A stretch of DNA of 64,000 nt from Acidimicrobiia bacterium (GTDB taxonomy: Bacteria; Actinomycetota; Acidimicrobiia; Spongiisociales; ZC4RG35). Each line of letters opens with the position of its first letter. Position 1 is the first letter of the stretch. The stretch lies in contig JANQOU010000004.1 of assembly GCA_028285585.1 (NCBI GenBank), positions 36,767 to 100,766 of the forward strand, written 5' to 3'. Shown here in pieces: positions 14,805 through 22,992 of this stretch. The translations under genes were made by a program, and so were the position numbers. A model generated the notes under the pieces. It was given only the letters and a program-made list of their open reading frames with translations, made no database searches and was not told the DNA's origin.

Positions 14805-16214
14805 GTGACCCGGCGTCTCGTCGGTCTGCTCGTCGTCCTGGCAATCGCCTGGGGCGGGCTGGCTCTGGTCCTCGCTCTGGGCCTGCAGCCACGTCTCGGA
14901 CTCGACCTCCAGGGCGGGACATCGGTCATCCTCACTGCACCGGAAGGGACGGACCCTGAGGTTCTCGAGGTCTCGGTCGAGATCATGACGCAGCGCATTG
15001 AAGGCTTCGGGCAGGTACAGGAGCCCGACATCGCCATCTCTGGCGACGACACCGTGGTCGTCCAGCTCCCCGGCGTAGAGGACGAACAGCGCGCTATAGA
15101 AGCGGTTGGCCAGACCGGACAGCTTTCTTTCCGTCCGGTGCTGGGTTCTTTCCCCGGCTTCACGGGCCCTCTCGCGGGCTCGGAGTCACCAAACATCGAT
15201 CCCGACACTGGGTTGACCATCGACGACGACATCTCCGCCGACTCCGCCTATCTGCCCTACGCAGACGGATTCGAGGTGCTCGAAGCCGGGCCGGCGGGTC
15301 TGGAAGGTAGCGACGTGGCCGCCGCCGTCGCGATCTTCGAGCCGAGCGCTGCGACATGGGCGGTCAGCCTCGACCTGACCGGCACCGGTGGACAGAACTT
15401 TGCAGCCCTCACCGGAGAAGCTGCCTTCTTCCCGGTCGGAGACCCAAGAAGGCAGATCGCCATCGTCCTTGATGGGAACGTCGTCTCTGCTCCTGCTGTC
15501 AACCCCGATGTTCAGCCCGGAATTGGGATTGCGGGCGGGAGAGCGTTGATCACGGTCGGCGCCGGACAGGACGCTCAGGAAGAGGCTCAGGACCTGGCCC
15601 TAGTCCTGCGGTACGGCTCGCTGCCCGTCGAGTTCGAAGTCTCTGCGGTTCAGAAGGTCTCGGGCACTCTCGGGGCAGACTCGCTCCAGGCCGGCATTGT
15701 GGCCGGTCTCCTCGGGTTGAGTCTGGTGGCCGTTGTCCTGGTTGCCATATACCGCTCGCTCGGGCTGGTTGCCATCCTCGGGCTCACTGTCTTCGGATCT
15801 CTCCTGATCGCCTTGTTCGGTCTGCTTGGAGCCTGGCAGGGCTTGACGCTCACTCTCGCCGGTGTCACCGGGATCATCGTCTCGATCGGGATAACCACCG
15901 ACAGCTACATCGTTTACTTCGAGAGAATCAAGGAGAACCTTCGCTCGGGGATGGATGTTGAAGAGGCCGCGGAGCTTGGCTTCACCAAGGCCTTCAGGAC
16001 AATTCTGACCGCCGACACGGTCAGCCTCCTCGCCTCGATCCTTCTATACGCGTTGGCCGTCGGTGCTGTGAAGGGCTTTGCGGTAGCACTGTTTCTCGCA
16101 ACCGTTCTCGACATCTTCGTTGCCCGGACTTACACACGCCGGGCCGTTGCCATGCTCGCCGAGTCGAGGTTTGGCACCGGCGGTGGCTTCAGCATCGAGG
16201 GGGCGGCGCGATGA
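14805..16214 (+). CDS. secD: Protein translocase subunit SecD
   Basis: Part of the SecDF complex that uses the proton-motive force to help protein export. It is 469 residues from a GTG. An N-terminal membrane helix is followed by LGLDLQGGTSVILT, a large periplasmic P1 domain, and then five C-terminal helices with the TLAGVTGIIVSIGITTDS motif carrying the family Asp and a conserved FERIKE loop. secF overlaps its end by 4 bases. Confidence 0.93.
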   Translation: MTRRLVGLLVVLAIAWGGLALVLALGLQPRLGLDLQGGTSVILTAPEGTDPEVLEVSVEIMTQRIEGFGQVQEPDIAISGDDTVVVQLPGVEDEQRAIEAVGQTGQLSFRPVLGSFPGFTGPLAGSESPNIDPDTGLTIDDDISADSAYLPYADGFEVLEAGPAGLEGSDVAAAVAIFEPSAATWAVSLDLTGTGGQNFAALTGEAAFFPVGDPRRQIAIVLDGNVVSAPAVNPDVQPGIGIAGGRALITVGAGQDAQEEAQDLALVLRYGSLPVEFEVSAVQKVSGTLGADSLQAGIVAGLLGLSLVAVVLVAIYRSLGLVAILGLTVFGSLLIALFGLLGAWQGLTLTLAGVTGIIVSIGITTDSYIVYFERIKENLRSGMDVEEAAELGFTKAFRTILTADTVSLLASILLYALAVGAVKGFAVALFLATVLDIFVARTYTRRAVAMLAESRFGTGGGFSIEGAAR

Positions 16215-17170
16215 GCGCTCTTGGCCGACTGAACCGAGGTGACACCGCAGTCGACTTCGTGGGCTTGCGCAAGCGATGGTTCACGATCTCGGCGATCCTC
16301 CTTCTCCTGGCGATCGGCTCCTTCTTCGTGCGCGGCCTCAACCTGGGCATCGAGTTCGAGGGCGGGCTCGGATTGCAAGCACCCAACCCGGCTGGGGCGG
16401 AGGTGTCAGAGATGCGGAGCGCTCTCGAGGAGATCGGCATCGACGACGCGACGATCCAGGAGCTCGATGACGGCGAAGCCATCCGAATCACTACCGAAGA
16501 GCTCGAAGAGGAAAGGCTCGATACGGCTGTCGACGCTGTGGCCACGATCTCCGGCTCGACCAGGGCGGAAGTCTCTATCGAGGCGGTGGGGCCGACCTTC
16601 GGTGCGTTGGTGGCGAGACGAGCCCTGATCGCACTGGGAGTGTTCTTGGGGGCTGTGGTTCTCTTCATCAGCTGGCGTCTCGAGTTCAAGATGGCCATGG
16701 CCGGCATCGCTGCTCTTGTGCATGACCTGCTGATCACGATGGGTGTCTACGCCTTGACCGGGTTCCCGGTGACACCGGCGACCGTCGTGGCCATCCTTGT
16801 CGTGTTGGGGTATTCGCTCTACGACACCGTGGTCGTGTTCGACAAGGTCGAGGAACTGGTCGAGGTCGAGGAGAAGCTGACCTACACCCAGATCGTGAAC
16901 AAGGCGATGAACTCTGTGCTGGCACGGTCGCTGGCCACTTCGCTCACGTCGCTGATGCCCGTCGGGAGCATCCTCTTTGTCGGCTCGTTCATCTTCGGGG
17001 CGGCCACGCTCAGAGACTTCGCACTGGCGCTGTTCGTTGGGATAGCAGCAGGGACCTATTCCTCGATCTTCGTGGCGTCGCCGCTGTTGGCGGCCTGGAA
17101 GGAGCGCGAGGAGGAGTGGCAGGACCGGTCACAGCGCTTCGAGAAGCGGGCGAAGTCTGGCGGTCGTTAG
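16211..17170 (+). CDS. secF: Protein translocase subunit SecF
   Basis: Partner of SecD, with 319 residues and six predicted helices. The first helix begins at about residue 25 and is followed by GLNLGIEFEGG; the C-terminal membrane block includes VVAILVVLGYSLYDTVVVFDKV with the conserved Asp pair, and the basic tail ends in KRAKSGGR. The ATG overlaps the secD stop. The yajC-secD-secF-apt-relA order is a common one in actinobacteria. Confidence 0.93.
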   Translation: MSALGRLNRGDTAVDFVGLRKRWFTISAILLLLAIGSFFVRGLNLGIEFEGGLGLQAPNPAGAEVSEMRSALEEIGIDDATIQELDDGEAIRITTEELEEERLDTAVDAVATISGSTRAEVSIEAVGPTFGALVARRALIALGVFLGAVVLFISWRLEFKMAMAGIAALVHDLLITMGVYALTGFPVTPATVVAILVVLGYSLYDTVVVFDKVEELVEVEEKLTYTQIVNKAMNSVLARSLATSLTSLMPVGSILFVGSFIFGAATLRDFALALFVGIAAGTYSSIFVASPLLAAWKEREEEWQDRSQRFEKRAKSGGR

Positions 17171-17179
17171 ACCCTGTCT

Positions 17180-17185
17180 TAGACT
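17180..17185 (+). promoter_or_regulatory. Candidate -10 element of apt-relA
   Basis: TAGACT in the 22-base gap after secF lies 7 bases before the GTG of apt, suggesting a leaderless transcript for apt-relA. No good -35. Confidence 0.35.
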
Positions 17186-17192
17186 CTCAGAA

Positions 17193-17711
17193 GTGGAACA
17201 TCTCAGCTCTCTGATACGCGACGTCCCCGATTTCCCTGAGCCGGGGATCGTGTTCAAAGACATAACGCCCGTCCTTGCCGACGGAGGCGCCTTCGCAGAC
17301 CTGGTCGACGGGCTGGCCGAGCCCTATAGGGATCAGGGGATCTCCAAAGTCGCAGGAATCGAGGCGAGGGGCTTTACGTTGGCGACACCAGTCGCCGAGC
17401 GCCTTGGTGCCGGGTTCATCCCGGTCCGCAAGCCGGGGAAGCTGCCCTATGAGACCGTTCGCGAGGATTACGAGCTCGAGTACGGCACGGATGCCCTCGA
17501 AATCCATCGCGATGCAGTGACAGAGGGCGAGAGGATCCTTGTCGTCGACGACGTCATTGCCACCGGCGGCACCGCTGCTGCTGCTGTCCGGCTGCTCCGG
17601 GAATTGGGGGCCGACGTCGCAGGTTTCTCCGTGTTCATCGAGCTTGCCTTCCTCAACGGGGCAAGGCTGTTGGACGGAGTGCCACTCCATGCTCTCATCA
17701 GATACGACTGA
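17193..17711 (+). CDS. apt: Adenine phosphoribosyltransferase
   Basis: Salvages adenine to AMP with PRPP. It is 172 residues from a GTG. Type I PRTase signature VVDDVIATGGTAAAAV near residue 120, the family start LIRDVPDFPEPGIVFKDI, and the EARGF and RKPGKLP loops. Its last 23 bases overlap the start of relA, so the two are probably coupled. Confidence 0.94.
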   Translation: MEHLSSLIRDVPDFPEPGIVFKDITPVLADGGAFADLVDGLAEPYRDQGISKVAGIEARGFTLATPVAERLGAGFIPVRKPGKLPYETVREDYELEYGTDALEIHRDAVTEGERILVVDDVIATGGTAAAAVRLLRELGADVAGFSVFIELAFLNGARLLDGVPLHALIRYD

Positions 17712-19854
17712 ATCTGCGACATCGGTCGAACTGGCCGATGTCCTCGATGCTCATCGGGTGCACCACCCGGATGGGGACTTCGAGCTGCTGACTCGTGCTT
17801 TTGACGTCGCGTCGGAGGCGCATGCCGGCCAGACGCGAAAGACCGGCGATCCCTACATCAGCCACCCGCTGACGGTCGCCAAGATGCTGGCCGACTACGG
17901 CCTCGACTCCGAGACCCTGGCAGCTGCCTTTCTGCACGACACCGTGGAAGACACGGACCTGACCCTGCCCCAGCTCGAGAAGAGCTTCGGCACAGGAATT
18001 GCTGCGCTCATCGACGGCGTCACCAAGCTCGATCGGGTCCGGTACTCGAATCGCGAACAAGCTCAGGCCGCGACCATTCGGAAGATGGTGGTAGCGATGG
18101 CCCAGGATGTGCGGGTCCTCATCATCAAGCTGTTCGACCGCCTGCACAACATGCGGACAGTGCATGCCCTCCGCGAGGAGAAGCAGATGAGAGTGGCCCG
18201 TGAGACGCTCGATGTCTACGCACCACTTGCTCACAGGCTCGGCGTGGAGGAGATCAAGCACGAGTTCGAGGATCGTTGCTTCGCAATCCTGTACCCGGGC
18301 CCCAACGCCGAGATCCAGCGCAAGCTCACCGAGGCAGCCCCGGAGCGTGAGGCATTCATCGAGAAGATGGTCACCGAGATCTGGGGGCTGCTCGATGACT
18401 CGTCGATCAAAGCCGAGGTCACGGGCCGGCCCAAGCACCAGTACTCGATCTACCGGAAGATGATGGAGCAGAACAGGCCGTTCGAAGACATTCACGATCT
18501 CATCGGCATCCGGATAATCACGAGCTCGACTCGCGACTGCTACGCGGCTCTCGGGCTGATCCACTCGCATTGGGTCCCGGTGACCGGCAGGTTCAAGGAC
18601 TACATAGCCATGCCCAAGATCAACCTCTACCAGTCGCTTCACACAACAGTGATCGGGCCTGACGGCAAGCCGCTGGAAGTCCAGATTCGGACCGACGAGA
18701 TGCACAACCGAGCGGAAGCGGGGATCGCTGCCCACTGGCGATACAAAGAAGGAGAGGTCACCAGGGGGGCAACGGTGACCTTGGAGGCTCTCGATGAGGA
18801 CCCGGAAGAGTTCCTTGCCAACCTGAAGCTCGACCTCTACCAGGACGAAGTCTTTGTGCTCACCCCGGGTGGCGACGTGAAGGAGATGGCCAAAGGGTCC
18901 ACAGCGGTCGATTTTGCTTACGCCGTGCACACGGAGGTAGGCCATCGTTGCGTGGGTGCACGGGTCAACGGCCGGCTGGTGCCGTTGTCCACCGTCCTGG
19001 AGTCGGGTGACATCGTGGAAGTGCTCACAACCAACTCCGCTGAGGCAGGGCCCAGCAGGGACTGGCTCAAATTCGTCCGGTCGGGCAGGGCCAAGTCGAA
19101 GATCAAGCAGTGGTTCCAGAAGGAGCGACGAGACCAGGCCTTGTCAGAAGGCAAGGACATGATCCAGGCTTTGTTCAAGCGTGAGGCACCTGAGATGCCC
19201 ACGGCGGAACGCGACGAGCACCTCCTCGCGATTGCGGTGGAACTCGGCCAGAAGGACATCGAGACGTTCACGGTGAGCCTCGGTGAGGGCAAGGTGTCGA
19301 TCGACTCGGTAGTGGTGCGGTTGCACAGACGTTTGGAGCCCGACACCGGCGACGACTTGTTCCAGCCTCCGAGACGCCGGCGACCCTACGAGTCAGCCCA
19401 TGTCGTCGTCGAAGGTCAGGACGACATGCTCGTCAACCTGGCCCGTTGCTGCTCCCCGGTGCCGGGGGACCCGATTGTCGGGTATGTCACGATCGGCCGG
19501 GGGGTGTCGGTCCACCGAGCGGACTGCACCAATGTCGCCTCCCTGGCAGACCGCAAGGAACGCGCCGTGGAAGTGACCTGGCCCGATGATCAGGCAGGTG
19601 CTTTCGTCGTTTGGATCCAGGTCGAAGCCCTCGATCGCACCCGGCTGCTCAGAGACGTGACTGCCATGGTCTCGGACACCGGAGGAAACATCACTGCCTC
19701 GTCCACGGCAACCGGAGATGACCGGATCGCGGTGCTCAAATACGAAGTGGAGCTTTCCGACCCGAGCCAGTTGCCGCGTCTGCTTTCGGACCTGAGGGGA
19801 GTGGACGGCGTCTTCTCGGCTTTCCGTCTTGCCAACGATCCTGCGGCTTCCTGA
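17689..19854 (+). CDS. relA: Bifunctional (p)ppGpp synthetase/hydrolase (Rel)
   Basis: Makes and degrades the stringent-response alarmone. It is 721 residues from the ATG at 17689, chosen because GGAG lies 9 bases upstream and the HD domain then starts near residue 35. The frame is open further upstream within apt but unrelated to the family. Domains in order: HD hydrolase with HDTVEDTD; synthetase with RPKHQYSIYRKM and KDYIAMPKINLYQSLHT; TGS with VFVLTPGGDVKEMAKG; zinc-finger-like region with CCSPVPGDPIVGYVT; ACT domain at the end. Both enzymatic halves appear intact. Confidence 0.95.
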   Translation: MLSSDTTESATSVELADVLDAHRVHHPDGDFELLTRAFDVASEAHAGQTRKTGDPYISHPLTVAKMLADYGLDSETLAAAFLHDTVEDTDLTLPQLEKSFGTGIAALIDGVTKLDRVRYSNREQAQAATIRKMVVAMAQDVRVLIIKLFDRLHNMRTVHALREEKQMRVARETLDVYAPLAHRLGVEEIKHEFEDRCFAILYPGPNAEIQRKLTEAAPEREAFIEKMVTEIWGLLDDSSIKAEVTGRPKHQYSIYRKMMEQNRPFEDIHDLIGIRIITSSTRDCYAALGLIHSHWVPVTGRFKDYIAMPKINLYQSLHTTVIGPDGKPLEVQIRTDEMHNRAEAGIAAHWRYKEGEVTRGATVTLEALDEDPEEFLANLKLDLYQDEVFVLTPGGDVKEMAKGSTAVDFAYAVHTEVGHRCVGARVNGRLVPLSTVLESGDIVEVLTTNSAEAGPSRDWLKFVRSGRAKSKIKQWFQKERRDQALSEGKDMIQALFKREAPEMPTAERDEHLLAIAVELGQKDIETFTVSLGEGKVSIDSVVVRLHRRLEPDTGDDLFQPPRRRRPYESAHVVVEGQDDMLVNLARCCSPVPGDPIVGYVTIGRGVSVHRADCTNVASLADRKERAVEVTWPDDQAGAFVVWIQVEALDRTRLLRDVTAMVSDTGGNITASSTATGDDRIAVLKYEVELSDPSQLPRLLSDLRGVDGVFSAFRLANDPAAS

Positions 19855-20505
19855 GTGCTGATCAAAGCAATCCCGGCCTGGGTGGTAGCGACGAATGCGT
19901 ACGTCATAGCCGACGAGCCAGGAGGTGCCGCCGTGCTCGTCGACGCGCCACCCGAGCCTGAGCTGATTGGCAGCTACCTGGCAGAGTCGAGTCTCACCCT
20001 CTCTGCCATCGTGCTGACCCACGGCCATGTAGACCATATGGGTGGTTCCGGCTCAGTCGCCCGATCCACCGGAGCCGTGACCTACGCCCATCGCGACGAC
20101 GACTTCCTCACTCTTCACCCGGAACAGCAGTTGCGCAGTCTGCTCGGAATGGTGCCACCCGGTGACTTCGACGCTCCCGAAGTCACCCGGGACCTCGTTG
20201 ACGGCCATGTCATCTCGCACGCCGGTATCGACCTGGAGGTTGTGCACACGCCTGGCCACACCCCAGGGCACTGCTGCCTGTATTGGGAGGCGGAGGGAGT
20301 TCTCTTTTCGGGAGACCAGCTCTTCGCGGGGAGCGTGGGACGCGCCGATCTGCCCGGTGGCAACTGGGACCATCTGATGACCTCCATGCGGGAACGCGTG
20401 ATGGTGCTGGACGACGAGATCAGGGTGCTCCCCGGTCATGGGCCTGAGACCACCATTGGTCAGGAGAGAGCGGCTAATCCGTTCCGGAGTGAGTGGCAGC
20501 TGTAG
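19855..20505 (+). CDS. Metallo-beta-lactamase-fold hydrolase (glyoxalase II-like)
   Basis: A 216-residue zinc hydrolase whose GTG begins directly after the relA stop. Metal ligands: THGHVDHMGG (HxHxDH), HTPGHTPGHCCLYW and the bridging Asp in FSGDQLFAGSVGR. The last His is in VLPGHGPETTIG. This is the YcbL/GloB-like pattern found in hydroxyacylglutathione hydrolase relatives; in actinobacteria the real substrate is unknown. A relA-MBL-hisS order is common in actinobacteria. The 3' end overlaps that of the convergent transporter gene by 32 bases. Confidence 0.85.
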   Translation: MLIKAIPAWVVATNAYVIADEPGGAAVLVDAPPEPELIGSYLAESSLTLSAIVLTHGHVDHMGGSGSVARSTGAVTYAHRDDDFLTLHPEQQLRSLLGMVPPGDFDAPEVTRDLVDGHVISHAGIDLEVVHTPGHTPGHCCLYWEAEGVLFSGDQLFAGSVGRADLPGGNWDHLMTSMRERVMVLDDEIRVLPGHGPETTIGQERAANPFRSEWQL

Positions 20506-21682
20506 GTCGGCGCACGCTCCGAACCCACACTGTGGCTGCGATCACCACCGCCGTTGCCGTCACATAGCCCACTCCTAGCGGGGTCACCGTGTCCTGAATT
20601 GCCCGGTCAATCACTGCCGACAAGATGGAGCCTCCGAGGAGGCTCACTGCACCGATCGTGGATGTCGCGGTGCCGGCGATGTGCCCTACGTCCTCGAGTG
20701 ACTGCGAGGTGAGAAGCGGCACCAAGGCCCCATCCGCGGACACGACCGTAAGGATGAGGAAGTAGAAGAGGTAGAAGTTGGGCACTCCCGAAGTGGCAAA
20801 TGCCACAACCACCAGAGATGACGATGCGACCGTCAGCACCACAAGCCAGAGGCTCACTGTTCGCTCAGTGCCAAACAGGCGGACGAGACGTGCCGTTAGC
20901 AGAGTGACGAGCGCCAGCACTGCTCCTGCGATCCCGAACCACAGCGCAAACGAGGCCTGACGGTCGTAGATCAGGTCGAATATCCGCTCCAGGGCACTGA
21001 GGAAGGGCAGGAAGGCCGCGAAGAGAGCGGTCAGAGCGATGGTGCCGGCCAGCGCCGATGGTGTCTTGAAAACCGTGGCAACCGAGCGCGCCAGCTCGGC
21101 AGGTCGAATCGAGACCCGCTTGTCGGCAGCGAGGGTCTCAGGGAGCCTCGCTGACCAAAGGAGAACCAAGAGAGCGAACATCGGCCCGACGGCGAAGGTC
21201 CATCTCCAATTCCCCAACTCGAGGAACAGCTGACCGATCAGAGGTGCGACTGCTGGCACGATGAGGAAGATCGCCACCACGAACGACATCGCTCGTGAGA
21301 GATCGTCGCCGCTGTACCTGTCACGAAGGATGGCTCTCGACATGATGCGTGGCGCGGCAGCAGCGAGCCCCCAGAGAACACGCGTCACGAGCAGGACCTC
21401 GAAGGTGGGTGCAGCGGTAGCTGCCACACCGGCGATGACATACAAGACCAGGCCCAGGCTCAGCACCGGCTTGCGGCCGAAACGGTCGGCGAGCGGTCCG
21501 TATATGAGCTGGCCGATTCCCATGGAGCCGAGGAACAACGAGACGATCAGGCCGGTCTGGGCAGGGTTCTCGATGCCGAAGGTGTCCCTCACGGCCGAGA
21601 AAGCCGGGAGCATGACGTCGATGGCGATGGCCGTGGTTGCCATGGCGGCAGCCATCAACCCGAGGAACTCGCCTCGCTTCAT
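20474..21682 (-). CDS. Major facilitator superfamily exporter, Bcr/CflA type
   Basis: A drug:H+ antiporter-like permease with about 12 membrane segments in 402 residues. Family marks: the first helix with AIDVMLPAFSAV, the loop 2-3 signature GPLADRFGRKPVL, and the motif-C-like helix VAIFLIVPAVAPLIGQLF. I chose the ATG at 21682 (MKRGEF) because it places helix 1 where the family has it. A TTG at 21721 adds 13 residues and is less likely. It sits between the MBL-hydrolase gene and hisS and breaks their usual adjacency, so it may be a later insertion into this locus. Substrate unknown. Confidence 0.85.
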   Translation of the reverse strand: MKRGEFLGLMAAAMATTAIAIDVMLPAFSAVRDTFGIENPAQTGLIVSLFLGSMGIGQLIYGPLADRFGRKPVLSLGLVLYVIAGVAATAAPTFEVLLVTRVLWGLAAAAPRIMSRAILRDRYSGDDLSRAMSFVVAIFLIVPAVAPLIGQLFLELGNWRWTFAVGPMFALLVLLWSARLPETLAADKRVSIRPAELARSVATVFKTPSALAGTIALTALFAAFLPFLSALERIFDLIYDRQASFALWFGIAGAVLALVTLLTARLVRLFGTERTVSLWLVVLTVASSSLVVVAFATSGVPNFYLFYFLILTVVSADGALVPLLTSQSLEDVGHIAGTATSTIGAVSLLGGSILSAVIDRAIQDTVTPLGVGYVTATAVVIAATVWVRSVRRPTAATHSGTD

Positions 21683-21764
21683 CCCAAATTCGCTGTGATT
21701 GGTCCCTACCAAGGACGCCAAGGTAGCGGCTGCTCAGTGATCTCTGATCCGGGCCCGTCGCCGG

Positions 21765-21770
21765 TAACCT
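21765..21770 (+). promoter_or_regulatory. Candidate -10 element of hisS-aspS
   Basis: TAACCT lies 10 bases before the hisS ATG in the 98-base divergent gap with the exporter gene (from its ATG). Transcription would start within a few bases of the initiation codon. No ribosome-binding site is seen before hisS, consistent with a leaderless mRNA. Confidence 0.45.
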
Positions 21771-21780
21771 CCCTGGCTTC

Positions 21781-22992
21781 ATGAGCTTTCGGCCCCCCAA
21801 GGGCACCGACGATCTGATCGCGCCACGCTCGGCGGGGTGGCAAGTTGTGCTGGCCACATGGGAGGACTGGACGCGTCGCTACGGATACCCGTTGGTGATG
21901 ACACCGATGTTCGAGGCGACCGATTTGTTCGAGCGCGGCGTCGGCGACACCACAGAAGTTGTCACCAAGCAGATGTACACCTTCGAGGACGGTGGGGGAC
22001 GCTCGCTCACACTTCGGCCGGAGGGCACCGCGCCGGTCGTGCGGGCATATCTCGACTCGGGCGGGCAGGGAGCGTGGAAAGGCGCATACGCCGGCCCGTT
22101 CTTCAGATACGAGCGGCCACAGGCCGGGCGTCGCCGCCAGTTCTTCCAGGTAGGCATCGAGTATCTCGACGTCACCTCCCCGGAGGCTGACGCCGAGGTG
22201 ATCGAGGTGGGGTGGCGTTTCTTGTCAGACGCCGGTGTTCCTGGCCTGACGCTTTTGATCAACAGCCTGGGTGATCCCGAGTGCAGGCCGCGTTACGTCG
22301 AGGCCCTACGCAGCCATCTCAAAGACAGGGCTGATCAGCTGAGCAGTGACAGCCAGCGGCTGATCGATCGCAACCCGCTCCGCGTCCTCGACTCCAAGGT
22401 CGACCGCGCCGCGGTCGGGGAACCCCCGAAGATGATTGACTACTTGTGTGATGCGTGCGCGAGCCACTACGAGAGCGTCAGGTCACAGCTTGATGCCCTC
22501 GAGGTTTCCTACAAGCAGGACGATCGCCTGGTGCGCGGGCTCGATTACTACACCCGTACCACCTTCGAGTGGATCGGCGGTGAGCTCAACACGGCGCAAA
22601 ACGCTGTCGGGGGAGGTGGTCGGTACGACGGTCTCGCTGAGATGATCGGAGGCCGGGCGCTTCCCGGGGTCGGCTTTGCGCTGGGTCTCGACCGGATCAT
22701 GCTCTCCTTGGGTGACCCTGAAGTCGGCCACCTCGATGCCTACTTGGTGTCGGAGACTGGTGCTGAGGAGGCATTGATAGTGGCATCTCGACTTCGAGCC
22801 GCCGGGGTGGCCGTCGACTTCGACACCGAAGGTCGTTCGGTGAAAGCGCAGTTCAAGTCCGCCCGCAAGCTCCAGGCGCCGGTGATCTTGGTGTGGAAAG
22901 GCGATGGGTTGGATGTCGACATTCAGACAGACGACGGGCGGCAGACGCTGCCTCTAGAGGAGGTGGCGGAATGGTTCACAGACCAGGTTTGA
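21781..22992 (+). CDS. hisS: Histidyl-tRNA synthetase
   Basis: Class II synthetase of 403 residues. Opening PPKGTDDLIAP, motif 1 region, motif 2 as FFRYERPQAGRRRQFFQVG, histidine A-motif LVRGLDYYTRTTFEW, motif 3 as PGVGFALGLDRIML, and a C-terminal anticodon domain (AYLVSETG onward). It overlaps aspS by 22 bases, so aspS is translationally coupled. Confidence 0.95.
   Translation: MSFRPPKGTDDLIAPRSAGWQVVLATWEDWTRRYGYPLVMTPMFEATDLFERGVGDTTEVVTKQMYTFEDGGGRSLTLRPEGTAPVVRAYLDSGGQGAWKGAYAGPFFRYERPQAGRRRQFFQVGIEYLDVTSPEADAEVIEVGWRFLSDAGVPGLTLLINSLGDPECRPRYVEALRSHLKDRADQLSSDSQRLIDRNPLRVLDSKVDRAAVGEPPKMIDYLCDACASHYESVRSQLDALEVSYKQDDRLVRGLDYYTRTTFEWIGGELNTAQNAVGGGGRYDGLAEMIGGRALPGVGFALGLDRIMLSLGDPEVGHLDAYLVSETGAEEALIVASRLRAAGVAVDFDTEGRSVKAQFKSARKLQAPVILVWKGDGLDVDIQTDDGRQTLPLEEVAEWFTDQV

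Noticed and set aside
17698..18945. A 415-codon minus-strand frame opposite relA
   Set aside because: Shadow of the relA reading frame; no family features and no separate promoter or ribosome-binding site.
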